Shown piece by piece: positions 52,162-61,761 of a stretch of DNA of 64,000 nucleotides. This DNA is from Bdellovibrio sp. ArHS (GTDB lineage Bacteria; Bdellovibrionota; Bdellovibrionia; Bdellovibrionales; Bdellovibrionaceae). The position numbers were made by a program, and so were the translations under genes. Each line of letters opens with the position of its first letter. The stretch's first letter is position 1. The notes beneath the pieces are model-generated. The model did not search any database and had not been told where the DNA came from. It saw only the letters and a list, made by a program, of their open reading frames with translations. The stretch covers positions 1-64,000 of the forward strand of contig NZ_JTEV01000004.1 of the NCBI RefSeq assembly GCF_000786105.1, read 5' to 3'.

Positions 52162-53214
52162 TTGAAAAAACGCACACTCATCATTCTTCTTTTTTTGCTC
52201 GTCGCTTTTCGTATCGCGCTTCCTTACCTTATTTTATATCCGCTCAATATATTTCTTGGGGATTTTTCAAAAGTGTTTTTGATTCGCGCCGACGATCTCA
52301 GTTTAAGTTTTCTGCGCGGCGCCTATCGTCTGGAGGGAATTGAAGCTAAAGTTAAAGATCCTTCCTTTCGGTTTTTAAAGGTTGAATATGTTGATGTCTC
52401 TTTAGCGTGGCGCGATCTGCTCCATGGAAATCTTCGCACGGATATGGTGATCGAAGGCTTACAGTTGGAGTTGAGCAATCAACTTATGGAGGCCGTCAAA
52501 AAGAACGCAGAACAATCTGTCAAAGACACGCAAAAACTTGGTAAGAAGGTTTTGCCGATTCGTATCTCCAGTATTGAGATTAAAAACTCGGAGGTGTCTA
52601 TCGCCGATGTCAAAGGGCTGCCGGAAGAGCTGAAGATCAAGGTCACACAAATGGAAGGTCGGGTGAGCAACGCCACCGCGACAGAGAAGGACCCGATCAC
52701 GTTAGCTAAGATCAAGGCGGTTCTGCAAGACTCTGCGACCATGTACGCCGTGGGGGAAGTGAATCAGTGGAAGGTCCCGGCGGAGTGGCTCCTTTCATTT
52801 GAGGTGAAAGAATTTGATATCACCTCTTTGAATCCTTTTCTGACCCATAAACTGCCCTTGAGTTTCAAAAGCGGAAAAATGGATGTCTATGCGGAAGTGA
52901 AGGGAGCAGATAATGCGCTTCAGGGGTATGCAAAACCCTTTATTAAAAATATGCAGGCCGTGGGGAATAAAAAAGACTTTCAAGGAGTCAAACATTTCGG
53001 GATTGAAATCTCGGGAGAACTGGCCAATTTGATCTTTAGCAGAAAATCTGACAAAACGGTCGCGACGAGAGTGAACTTTTCATATGAAAAAGGAACACTG
53101 AATTTGGACAAGGCTGGCATTGTGAAAAGCGCTTTGGAGCATGGCTACACCAAGGAACTTCCCACCGGTCTTGAAAACAAATATCAAATGGATAGAAACC
53201 CAAAAGGAAAATAG
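52162..53214 (+). CDS. DUF748/AsmA-like membrane-anchored protein
   Basis: 350 residues from a TTG placed after GGAGGCCGGT. The N-terminal helix (LIILLFLLVAFRIALPYLIL) anchors it in the inner membrane; the rest is periplasmic with the beta-strand ladder of DUF748/AsmA proteins (LTLSFLRGAYRLEGIEAKVK-like and VEYVDVSLAWRDLLHGNL). Such proteins bridge the periplasm and help carry lipids to the outer membrane. It is shorter than long AsmA members, so only a partial groove is present. Starts after a terminator, and ends 9 nt before the OmpA-like gene. Confidence 0.8.
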   Translation: MKKRTLIILLFLLVAFRIALPYLILYPLNIFLGDFSKVFLIRADDLSLSFLRGAYRLEGIEAKVKDPSFRFLKVEYVDVSLAWRDLLHGNLRTDMVIEGLQLELSNQLMEAVKKNAEQSVKDTQKLGKKVLPIRISSIEIKNSEVSIADVKGLPEELKIKVTQMEGRVSNATATEKDPITLAKIKAVLQDSATMYAVGEVNQWKVPAEWLLSFEVKEFDITSLNPFLTHKLPLSFKSGKMDVYAEVKGADNALQGYAKPFIKNMQAVGNKKDFQGVKHFGIEISGELANLIFSRKSDKTVATRVNFSYEKGTLNLDKAGIVKSALEHGYTKELPTGLENKYQMDRNPKGK

Positions 53215-53223
53215 GAGTGAGTT

Positions 53224-53790
53224 ATGAACGTGAAGCTGATGTCTCTGTGTTTAGTATCGACCTTTGTTTTTGGTTGTGCCACTGAAGAAAAAAAAGAGGC
53301 GGAAAAAACCGCTGCTGCCCCAGGGCCCAGTATTGAGGCCAAACAAGTGGCAGCCGAAGAAGAGTCCTCCTATGTGACCGAGTTTGCGTTTAAAAAAGGT
53401 TCGGCCACGTTATCAGAAGGCATGAAGAAGAATATTCTGCAGGTGGTAAATCAGGCGAAGAAGCGTGGTGATGTGAAAGAGTTTAAGGTGATCACCTGGG
53501 GCGATTCGGAATATCCTTCCACCCACACCGAAAAGCTATCAAAGGCCGAGGTGGAACTGGTTAAAAAAAGAAATACGGCGATCCGCAGATATATCGAGGC
53601 CGCGAGCAAAGGTGTTGATGTTGAAACTTACAGCATGGCGGAACGACCCAATGCTTTGCAGGAAATGTTTAATACCGCAGATGCACGCGTGAAAAAATCT
53701 TTGGAAGTTGCGGGTGTGCCGACAACCGACACCGCTGTCAAAACGCCGTCGAAGGCTTCAAAGTCCATTGTGATGGCCATCACTGAATAG
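53224..53790 (+). CDS. OmpA-like lipoprotein, paralogue A
   Basis: 188 residues with lipobox VFGC (Cys about 18) and an Ala/Glu/Pro linker. The core EFAFKKGSATLSEGMKKNIL to KVITWGDSEYPSTHTEKLSK and ERPNALQEMFNTA has the F-x-x-G-x-A-x-L and D-x-E-Y-P pattern of a divergent OmpA-type peptidoglycan-binding domain, although the usual Asp/Arg DAP-binding residues are not clear. A close paralogue lies at 54354. Ribosome site GGAGTGAGTT. Confidence 0.82.
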   Translation: MNVKLMSLCLVSTFVFGCATEEKKEAEKTAAAPGPSIEAKQVAAEEESSYVTEFAFKKGSATLSEGMKKNILQVVNQAKKRGDVKEFKVITWGDSEYPSTHTEKLSKAEVELVKKRNTAIRRYIEAASKGVDVETYSMAERPNALQEMFNTADARVKKSLEVAGVPTTDTAVKTPSKASKSIVMAITE

Positions 53791-53810
53791 CGTTTTCTTT
53801 TTGTCATTCG

Positions 53811-53870
53811 TAGGCGGCCCAGGCGGAATTATTCCCCTTAAGCTGTGGGGCAAGATGGGCCGTCCCTAGG
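53811..53870. promoter_or_regulatory. Structured hairpin in gap upstream of small ORF pair
   Basis: AGGCGGCCCA (53812-53821) pairs with TGGGCCGTCCCT (53856-53867) with a bulge; an inner CCCC/GGGG stem sits inside. A T-run follows at about 53890. Could be the terminator of the paralogue-A gene or a structured leader. Confidence 0.45.
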
Positions 53871-53992
53871 CAGAAAATCTTTCGTCTCTTTTTTATTCGA
53901 TCTCACTGTCTTTTCTTCTTGGTCCGATTCCTGCTTTACAGAATGTGCAGTCGCTCTTCCTGTGATTGCACTAAAACAAAAAAGGAGAAAGC

Positions 53993-54280
53993 ATGACGCC
54001 TTCTAACAATCCCGAACAACGAGGTCCTACTCATGGAGCACAAAACACGCAACACTTCGGTTCCCAAACCGGAAATTCCAATCAACCCCTCAAATTCGGG
54101 GAAGGGTCCAGAAATCCGCAAGGAGGATCAAATCAACAACAGGGGAACCAATCCCGAAATCCCAACCAAACCAGTCAATCCAACCAACAGGGATCAAACT
54201 CCGGAAGTCAAAGAGGATCCTCAGGTTCGAATCAAAACCAGGGTCAGAATATGGGCGGCTCACGCTCAGACAAACGTTAG
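53993..54280 (+). CDS. Hydrophilic Asn/Gln/Ser/Gly-rich small protein (95 aa)
   Basis: AAAAGGAGAAAGC directly precedes the ATG, the best ribosome site in this locus. The product is almost wholly Asn, Gln, Ser, Gly, Pro and Arg (MTPSNNPEQRGPTHGAQNTQ...), lacking hydrophobic residues, like hydrophilins or SASP-type proteins. It lies in the gap between two paralogous OmpA-like genes. A second ORF overlaps it in another frame (see 54033). Confidence 0.6.
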   Translation: MTPSNNPEQRGPTHGAQNTQHFGSQTGNSNQPLKFGEGSRNPQGGSNQQQGNQSRNPNQTSQSNQQGSNSGSQRGSSGSNQNQGQNMGGSRSDKR

Positions 54281-54287
54281 GCATTAA
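54033..54287 (+). CDS. Alternative overlapping ORF, Pro/Glu/Thr-rich (84 aa)
   Basis: In the +1 frame relative to the gene at 53993, with its own ATG preceded by GAGG at 8 nt. Product has a repeated P-E-I-P/K-P-V-N-P style (VPKPEIPINPSNSGKGPEI, RGTNPEIPTKPVNPTN), which resembles short Pro-rich proteins. The tail (VRIWAAHAQTNVRH) looks less coding-like. Either dual coding or only one of the two frames is real. Confidence 0.35.
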   Translation: MEHKTRNTSVPKPEIPINPSNSGKGPEIRKEDQINNRGTNPEIPTKPVNPTNRDQTPEVKEDPQVRIKTRVRIWAAHAQTNVRH

Positions 54288-54305
54288 TTTAGTTTAAACA
54301 GACGG

Positions 54306-54322
54306 GGCCCCGTGGTGGGGCC
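54306..54322 (+). terminator. Weak GC hairpin after the small ORF pair
   Basis: GGCCCC/GGGGCC with a 5-nt loop, only two T following. Confidence 0.4.
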
Positions 54323-54353
54323 TTCTCTGATTATCAAGGAAAGGAAGTTTTCG

Positions 54354-54899
54354 ATGAAAATAATCAACAAAGTCGCCGTAGGTTTCGCATTTCTCTCTTT
54401 GGTTTCAATGAAGGCTGCAGCCGCTGTGGACTCTGAAACGGAAACAGCTTCTAAAAATCTGGGCGCCGCGATGGTGACAGAAATTTCGTTTGACGAAGGT
54501 CAAGCGGCCTTAAATGACTCTGCGAAAGAAGAAATTCGTGGTTTGATTAAATCTGCGAAAGAAAGCGGCAAGATCGACGAACTAAAAGTGGCGGCCTGGG
54601 CCGACCGTGAATATCCCGCGAAGGACACCAAGGCTTCAAAGTCCGATATTGATCTTGCCAAAAAGCGCGGTGAAAACATCAAAGCATTTGTAAAAAAAGA
54701 ACTCGCTGTCAATGACATCAATACGTACAACATGACCGAAAGACCCAACGCACTTCAGAAGTTCTTTAAAACGCCCACCGAAAAAACCAAAACAGCGCTT
54801 GAGCAAAGTGGTTCCGCGCCAAAAACTCAAGACGAAACCGGATTTTTCGGCCAGAAGGCCAAAGCCTCTAAGGCTGTGATTATGGTTTACATGGAGTAG
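54354..54899 (+). CDS. OmpA-like secreted protein, paralogue B
   Basis: 181 residues from ATG 54354 after AAGGAAAGGAAG; the frame extends upstream without support. Signal peptide (1-22) instead of a lipobox, then MVTEISFDEGQAALNDSAKE, AAWADREYPAKDTKASKSD and ERPNALQKFFKTP. The match to the paralogue at 53224 runs the full core (W-x-D-x-E-Y-P, T-Y-x-M-x-E-R-P-N-A-L-Q). It has lost the lipoprotein Cys, so one copy is membrane-anchored and this one free. Function unknown. Confidence 0.82.
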   Translation: MKIINKVAVGFAFLSLVSMKAAAAVDSETETASKNLGAAMVTEISFDEGQAALNDSAKEEIRGLIKSAKESGKIDELKVAAWADREYPAKDTKASKSDIDLAKKRGENIKAFVKKELAVNDINTYNMTERPNALQKFFKTPTEKTKTALEQSGSAPKTQDETGFFGQKAKASKAVIMVYME

Positions 54900-54930
54900 G
54901 TTTCGCAAAAACCTGTGAAGGAGGTCCCCC

Positions 54931-55521
54931 ATGAGAAATCTGAGTATTTTATTGCTGGTGTTTGGATTCTTCGTGTCCACTCACGCTTATGCTGGATTTT
55001 ACATCGAGCCGGGCATCACTTATGAAAAGGGAGATAATGAATTGGAGTGGCCGACGCCCTTGGGGGATTCTACGGGAAACACGAAGGGGTTGGGGGCGAA
55101 CCTCAAGCTGGGTTTCCACTACGAATCTGCCTTTTTTGTGGGATTGGATGGTGCGTACTCGCAACCAAAATTTGAAAACTCAGCGTCGGATTATGATGCC
55201 GATGCAAAGTCGACTTTATACGGTATGATTCTGGGCGGGCAGATGCCTCACATCGGCTTGCGCATCTGGGGCGGGTATATTTTTGGCGGCGAACTGGATC
55301 CTGACGAAAGCGGTGGCCTGGATGTGAAATTTACGGGAGCCAAAGGCCCCAAGGTCGGACTTGGATTCAAAATTTTCATGGTCAGTCTTAACGTCGAGTA
55401 CATGGATTTGGAATACGACGACACGAATATAGAAAAAGCCGGCCCGCTTTCCGGCGAGATCGACAATAAATTAAAAAACAAGTTGGGCGTCGTAAGTATA
55501 TCGCTGCCGCTGACATTGTAA
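54931..55521 (+). CDS. Small outer-membrane beta-barrel protein (196 aa)
   Basis: GAAGGAGGTCCCCC precedes the ATG. Signal peptide (1-21, ending YAGF), then eight or so amphipathic strands (FYIEPGITYEKG, LGANLKLGFHYESAFFVGLDG, IGLRIWGGYIFGG, VSLNVEYMDLEY), a typical OmpW/Opa-like 8-strand barrel ending VVSISLPLTL. Follows the OmpA-like gene by 31 nt and may be cotranscribed. Confidence 0.85.
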   Translation: MRNLSILLLVFGFFVSTHAYAGFYIEPGITYEKGDNELEWPTPLGDSTGNTKGLGANLKLGFHYESAFFVGLDGAYSQPKFENSASDYDADAKSTLYGMILGGQMPHIGLRIWGGYIFGGELDPDESGGLDVKFTGAKGPKVGLGFKIFMVSLNVEYMDLEYDDTNIEKAGPLSGEIDNKLKNKLGVVSISLPLTL

Positions 55522-55529
55522 AAAGGCTC

Positions 55530-56375
55530 TTACAAACTTAGAAGAAAGGCGCCGATGCCGATGGCACAGGCGCTGAGTATTTGTTTTTTCGTCAGAGCTT
55601 CTTTTAGGAAGTACGAAAAGACGACAGCAAAAAAAATGGATGTGTTTCGCAATGAAATGGCAAAGCCAGGAGCCGAGACTTTTAAACCATAAAGAAAGAT
55701 CAAAAACGAGGCCGTGGCGCCAGCGCCCGTCGCTAAAACTGTCCCGCCCTGAGTTTGCAGTGTCGATTTTATTCTTGTGAACGGGTTCTGACGAAGACTC
55801 CAAAATAAAAAGGGCAAAGATATCACCATGGCAATAAAAAAGAGAGTGCGCGGTTCCGCGCCTTGTTCCAAGGCTTGATGGTAAGTAAGATGATAACCCG
55901 CAATAAAAATAGCACTGAGATAGGACCACATGTCCTGCTTGTCGAAGAAGGCGTCCTCAGCCTGCTTTCCCGCTAAGTTCATGGCAATGATGCCGGAAAA
56001 AATAATGAAGGCCCCGAGATATTGTACGGCCGCCGCTTGTTCGTGAAGAAAGAGAGTCGAGACAATCCAGACCACGATCATCGCTCCTCCGCGCATAATA
56101 CTATAAGACTTTCCCAGGCTGGTGGCGCGCAGAGCTTTTGCTAAAGTTAAAAAATACAGTCCCTCAAATATTCCGGAAACAACTCCCAGAGTTATTACGA
56201 TTTTATTGGGGTATTCCATGTGGCCGAAGATAAGGACGGTCAGAAATGTGAAAATTCCTGAAAGTAAAATCGTTAAAAATAGAAAGCTTTCTTTGTCGTT
56301 CGAGTTTTTGGCCAGGGCATTCCAGCCCGCATGCAAAAAAGCCGAACCGATAAGCAATAAAGGACCCGCACTCAT
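55530..56375 (-). CDS. EamA-type (DMT) transporter
   Basis: 281 residues with ten membrane segments in two EamA repeats (ALNALAKNSNDKESFLFL-like first half; SAPGFAISLRNTSIFFAVVF second half). Drug/metabolite transporter superfamily; substrate unknown. Divergent from queA over about 100 nt holding an inverted repeat. Converges with the barrel gene. Confidence 0.88.
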   Translation of the reverse strand: MSAGPLLLIGSAFLHAGWNALAKNSNDKESFLFLTILLSGIFTFLTVLIFGHMEYPNKIVITLGVVSGIFEGLYFLTLAKALRATSLGKSYSIMRGGAMIVVWIVSTLFLHEQAAAVQYLGAFIIFSGIIAMNLAGKQAEDAFFDKQDMWSYLSAIFIAGYHLTYHQALEQGAEPRTLFFIAMVISLPFLFWSLRQNPFTRIKSTLQTQGGTVLATGAGATASFLIFLYGLKVSAPGFAISLRNTSIFFAVVFSYFLKEALTKKQILSACAIGIGAFLLSL

Positions 56376-56390
56376 AAAAACATCCTACCT

Positions 56391-56436
56391 TTTTTTGTAC
56401 TTCGCTGCAGCGAATGCCGCGCTGAAGTACAAAAAA
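56391..56436. promoter_or_regulatory. Long inverted repeat between eamA-type gene and queA
   Basis: 13-bp perfect arms TTTTTTGTACTTC (56391-56403) and GAAGTACAAAAAA (56424-56436), 20-nt centre with GCTGCAGC. It lies 15 nt from one start and 40 nt from the other. Confidence 0.55.
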
Positions 56437-56475
56437 GAAGCGGCCCCCTTAAAAATGTGGTATTTAACGGGGCTC

Positions 56476-57519
56476 ATGAAATTGGCAGATTTAGATTACA
56501 CCTTTCCCGAAGAGTTGATCGCGACGTCTCCGCAAAGGCCATCCCGCGTGATGTGGGTTGGGCACGGCAGACCGCAAGAAATTTCCTTGCAGGATCTGAT
56601 GGCGCGCATTCCCGCCGGCGATGTGCTGGTTGTTAATAATACGCGGGTGTTAAAGCGTCGCGTATTTGCAGGAGATGTAGAAATTCTTTTTCTCAAGCAG
56701 CTTCAGGCTTTGGAGTGGGAAGTTTTATTCCCTTCAAAAAAATACAAAGTCGGAGCGGTCTTAGAGCTGCCTTTGGGACTGAGTATGACTTTGCTTGAAA
56801 AAGGTCGCCCGCAAAAAGTGCGCCTCAGCCAAGAGGTCCAAGAAGACTACTTTCAGAAAGTCGCCGAACTGCCTTTGCCTCCTTACATTCAAAAAGCCCG
56901 GGATCAACGTCACACGGTCGAGGCGGATGAGTCTTGGTATCAAACCGCCTGGGCAAAATCTCCAGGAAGTTTTGCGGCGCCGACCGCAAGTTTGCACTTT
57001 TCTGCGCAAGACATGGAAACCTTAAAAGCCCAGGGTGTCGTCATTGGCGAGGTCACTTTGCACGTGGGCTTGGGCACCTTTTTGCCGGTGACCGCCGAAG
57101 ATCTGAACGACCATGATATGCACGAAGAATATGTAGAGATCCCGGCAGCCACTTGGGAAGTCGTGAACAACACTCGTAAAAAGGGCGGCAAAGTCTGGTC
57201 TTTGGGGACGACCACGACCCGTTCGCTGGAAAGTGCCGCGCAAGGTTTATTGCAGGGAAATTCTTCAGAGGGATTTCGCGGATTTACGAAGCTTCTTATT
57301 CAGTCAGGATATCAGTTTAAAGTCGTCGATCGCCTGTTAACGAACTTTCATCAGCCCCAGTCCACGCTCTTAGCCCTGGTCGCTGGATTTTCTTCCCTGG
57401 AAACAGTAAAAGCTTGCTATCACTGGGCTATTGAGAGAAAGTTCCGGCTCTTTTCTTACGGAGACCTTTCTTGTTGGACAAGAGACGACAAGCCGGAGCC
57501 CCTGCCAATTGAGGATTAA
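56476..57519 (+). CDS. queA: S-adenosylmethionine:tRNA ribosyltransferase-isomerase
   Basis: 347 residues from ATG 56476; the upstream extension of the frame crosses the inverted repeat and is discounted. MKLADLDYTFPEELIATSPQ, VVNNTRVLKRRVF, APTASLHFS, HVGLGTFLPV and TNFHQPQSTLLALV are QueA hallmarks. Transfers ribosyl from SAM to preQ1 in tRNA to make epoxyqueuosine. Its TAA abuts the ATG of tgt (0 nt spacing). Confidence 0.97.
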   Translation: MKLADLDYTFPEELIATSPQRPSRVMWVGHGRPQEISLQDLMARIPAGDVLVVNNTRVLKRRVFAGDVEILFLKQLQALEWEVLFPSKKYKVGAVLELPLGLSMTLLEKGRPQKVRLSQEVQEDYFQKVAELPLPPYIQKARDQRHTVEADESWYQTAWAKSPGSFAAPTASLHFSAQDMETLKAQGVVIGEVTLHVGLGTFLPVTAEDLNDHDMHEEYVEIPAATWEVVNNTRKKGGKVWSLGTTTTRSLESAAQGLLQGNSSEGFRGFTKLLIQSGYQFKVVDRLLTNFHQPQSTLLALVAGFSSLETVKACYHWAIERKFRLFSYGDLSCWTRDDKPEPLPIED

Positions 57520-58656
<1,137 letters not shown>

Positions 58657-58771
58657 CCGCTTCGACGCGGCAACGCAGAAAAACCTTATCTGCGAGCTCC
58701 CTCGACTAAAATATTGATTCTTCTCAAGAATAATGCTGAATTTTACTGTCAGTTATTAACTTGGAGGAATC

Positions 58772-59110
58772 ATGTTATTTGGACTTCTTGCATCAACAGC
58801 TCATGCGCAGACAGCAACAGGCACTCAACCCTCAGCCTTTGAAATGTTTGTGCCATTTATCTTCATCTTCGTTATTTTCTATTTCCTCATCATCCGCCCT
58901 CAAGCCAAAAGACAAAAGGATCATCAGAAGTTTTTGTCGGAAGTAAAACGTGGCGATGAAGTGGTCACGTCATCTGGCATCTTGGGTCGCGTGGAAGGCA
59001 TCACGGATCAATTCGTTACTTTGGAAATCGCTGACGGTGTGAAAGTAAAAATGCTTCGCAGTCAGATTGCAACATCTCAGAAGGCAGCAACAGCAGAGGA
59101 AAAGAAATAA
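58772..59110 (+). CDS. yajC: YajC, Sec translocase accessory subunit
   Basis: 112 residues. FEMFVPFIFIFVIFYFLIIRP single membrane helix then the conserved QAKRQKDHQKFLSEVKRGDE and GILGRVEGI beta part. Forms the YajC-SecDF holo-translocon subcomplex. TTGGAGGAATC precedes the ATG. Overlaps secD by 1 nt. Confidence 0.96.
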   Translation: MLFGLLASTAHAQTATGTQPSAFEMFVPFIFIFVIFYFLIIRPQAKRQKDHQKFLSEVKRGDEVVTSSGILGRVEGITDQFVTLEIADGVKVKMLRSQIATSQKAATAEEKK

Positions 59111-60804
59111 TGGAAGGACTTCGTTGGAGATCTATTCTCGCAGCACTTGGCGTGGCGGCAGCCATCGTTTGGGTACTCCCAAATGTTATTAATTTCGGTG
59201 AAAAGGCTTGGTGGCCTTCAAAACAAAAGCTGAACTACGGTTTGGACATCCAGGGTGGTTTGCACCTGGTGATGGGCGTGGACGTGGATGGCGTTGTTTC
59301 TGAAAGTACAAACCGCCTGATCACTTCGATGAAAGCAGACATGCAAAAAGAAAATGTCGCTTTCAAAGATGTGAAATCTGCAAATCCTAACTTGGGTGAG
59401 CTAACTATTGATGTGAACGATGCAGCTGGTAAGGCAGCTGTGGAAAAGTTCTTATCAGAAAAGTACTCGACTGTTCTGCAGGTTATGAACTCAACAGACA
59501 CGTCGATCACAACTCGTTACTTCGATGCTTATTTGAATGACTACAAAAATCGCGTCATTCAGCAGGCCATTGAAACTATCCGTAACCGTATCGATGAATT
59601 CGGTGTGGCAGAACCGTCTATTTCTCAGCAAGGTTCTAATCGCATTCTGATTCAGCTTCCGGGTATGGCGGATGCGGAAAAAGCGAAGCAGTTGATCAAT
59701 ACAACGGCGAAATTGGATTTCATGATCGTGTCTAATGAAAAGTCCCAGCAAGAGCTTCAAGCGATGATCGCAGATGCGGAAAAAGCTGGAAATTATAACA
59801 TGACGACCATGAAGTATTCCGACTACGTCACCAAGCTCAATGCGGACTTGGCTGCCAAATTGCCGGAAAAATCGGTGATCTATTTCGAAAAATCAGCGAA
59901 TGCGACGACGATGGAAGCCGGTGCGATCCCATTCCTTCTAAAAACGGACACGGATTTAGGCGGCAATGCTTTGGATGACGCATTTGTGGGTTACGATCAA
60001 TACGGGGCTCCTCAAGTATCATTGCATTTCAACTCAGCGGGGGCGACAAAGTTCGCGGACCTGACTGGCAATAACGTCAACAGACAGATGGCGATTGTTT
60101 TGGATAAAGTTGTTAAATCAGCACCAAGCATTCGTGATCGTATTGCTGGCGGTCAGGCGGTGATCACTTTGGGTGGTGGCCGTGACCGTAATGGAATGAT
60201 GGATGAAGCGAAGATGATTTCCACCGCCCTTCGCGCGGGTGCTTTGCCAGCTTCTTTGGAGCAATTGGAAGAGCGTCGTGTTGGACCTACTTTGGGTGCG
60301 GATGCGATTGATAAAGCGAAGCTGGGATCCTATGTCGGCGCCGCTATCATCGTTATTTTCATGTTGGTTTACTACCGAGCAATGGGCGTTGTTGCGAGTG
60401 TTGCATTGGGTGTGAATATTCTTTCTTTGTTCGCCTTGATGACGAGCATGGGTTTTACTCTGACTTTGCCGGGGATCGCCGGTATTGCTCTGACTGTGGG
60501 TTTTGCGGTTGACGCCAACGTTCTGATTAATGAGCGTATCAAAGAAGAGCTTCGTTTAGGTCACGGAATTACTGTGGCGGTGAAAGAAGGTTATCATCGT
60601 GCGATGTCGGCGATCATTGACGCCAACGTTACAACGGCGGCAACAGCTGTGGTTTTGTTGTACTTCGGTACAGGTCCGGTGCGTGGTTTCGCTGTGACTC
60701 TTTTGATCGGTATTGTGACTTCTATGTTCGCAAACGTATTCGTATCGAAAGTCATCGTGGATCTTTTGGTTCACAAATTTAAAGTGAAAAAGTTGGCAGT
60801 GTAG
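59110..60804 (+). CDS. secD: SecD protein-export membrane protein
   Basis: 564 residues. N-terminal membrane helix, the P1 domain (LNYGLDIQGGLHLVMGVDVD), then RIDEFGVAEPSISQQG and the conserved FAVDANVLINERIKEEL motif in the C-terminal membrane block of six helices (about 410-560). Pulls exported chains through SecYEG using the proton gradient. Starts 1 nt into the end of yajC. Confidence 0.97.
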   Translation: MEGLRWRSILAALGVAAAIVWVLPNVINFGEKAWWPSKQKLNYGLDIQGGLHLVMGVDVDGVVSESTNRLITSMKADMQKENVAFKDVKSANPNLGELTIDVNDAAGKAAVEKFLSEKYSTVLQVMNSTDTSITTRYFDAYLNDYKNRVIQQAIETIRNRIDEFGVAEPSISQQGSNRILIQLPGMADAEKAKQLINTTAKLDFMIVSNEKSQQELQAMIADAEKAGNYNMTTMKYSDYVTKLNADLAAKLPEKSVIYFEKSANATTMEAGAIPFLLKTDTDLGGNALDDAFVGYDQYGAPQVSLHFNSAGATKFADLTGNNVNRQMAIVLDKVVKSAPSIRDRIAGGQAVITLGGGRDRNGMMDEAKMISTALRAGALPASLEQLEERRVGPTLGADAIDKAKLGSYVGAAIIVIFMLVYYRAMGVVASVALGVNILSLFALMTSMGFTLTLPGIAGIALTVGFAVDANVLINERIKEELRLGHGITVAVKEGYHRAMSAIIDANVTTAATAVVLLYFGTGPVRGFAVTLLIGIVTSMFANVFVSKVIVDLLVHKFKVKKLAV

Positions 60805-60814
60805 AAGGTGCAGC

Positions 60815-61747
60815 ATGACTATTAAAAATGATTCTTTCGGACGTTTTGATTTTGTTGGAAAAGCCTGGTTGTTTGGGGGCATTTCTCTATTTTTAACAAT
60901 TGCTTCTCTGATTTATCTTGCTGTGAACGGTATCAACTACGGTATCGACTTCAAGGGTGGAACAGAAATTCAGGTGAAGTTTGCGCAGGCTGTGACAATT
61001 GAGGATCTTCGTAAATCTATCGATGATCTGAAGTTGGGCGAAGTGGGAGTTCAATCTTTCGGCGAGGGAAATGAATACATCGTTCGTTTCCAAGGCCGCA
61101 CGGGTAAAACCGATAAAGAAACGAATGAAATCCTTAATGCGGATTTGACGCAGATTCGTGGTGTGATCACAACGAAGTTTGCTTCGGCTGAGCCTGACAT
61201 TCGTCGTGTTGATACTGTGGGTCCTCAGGTAGGGGCGGAGCTTAAACGTAATGGCCTTCTGGCAGTTTTCTACTGTTTGTTGGTTATCTTGATTTACGTG
61301 GCGCTTCGCTTTGACTACAAATTCGCTCCTGGTGCGGTTTTGTGTCTATTCCATGATGCGGTGATCACTTTGGCGGTTTTCGTGGCCGTAGGTAAAGAAG
61401 TGAACGTGGCTATTTTGGCGGCGATCATGACTTTGATCGGCTTCTCGCTGAATGATACGATCGTGGTTTTTGACCGTATCCGTGAAATCGAAGGTCATCA
61501 CCACGAAAAAGGATTCGGATTCGTTATCAATAGATCTATCAATGAAATGTTGGTTCGTACCCTGATCACTTCAGGCACGACATTCATTTCTGCGATCTGT
61601 TTGTACGTTTTTGCCGACGGTACAGTTGAAGACATTGCCTTCGCGATGTGTGTGGGGATCTTCTTCGGTACGTACTCTTCTATCTACGTAGCAGCTCCGC
61701 TGGTGCTTTTGATGGAAAAGTTGAATCTTAAAAAAGCCAGAGCGTAA
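60815..61747 (+). CDS. secF: SecF protein-export membrane protein
   Basis: 310 residues: YGIDFKGGTEIQVKF periplasmic start, the proton-relay membrane motif SLNDTIVVFDRIRE and RSINEMLVRTLITSGTTF. Six membrane segments. Ten nt after secD in the yajC-secD-secF operon. Confidence 0.97.
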   Translation: MTIKNDSFGRFDFVGKAWLFGGISLFLTIASLIYLAVNGINYGIDFKGGTEIQVKFAQAVTIEDLRKSIDDLKLGEVGVQSFGEGNEYIVRFQGRTGKTDKETNEILNADLTQIRGVITTKFASAEPDIRRVDTVGPQVGAELKRNGLLAVFYCLLVILIYVALRFDYKFAPGAVLCLFHDAVITLAVFVAVGKEVNVAILAAIMTLIGFSLNDTIVVFDRIREIEGHHHEKGFGFVINRSINEMLVRTLITSGTTFISAICLYVFADGTVEDIAFAMCVGIFFGTYSSIYVAAPLVLLMEKLNLKKARA

Positions 61748-61761
61748 GAAGTAAGGACGGA

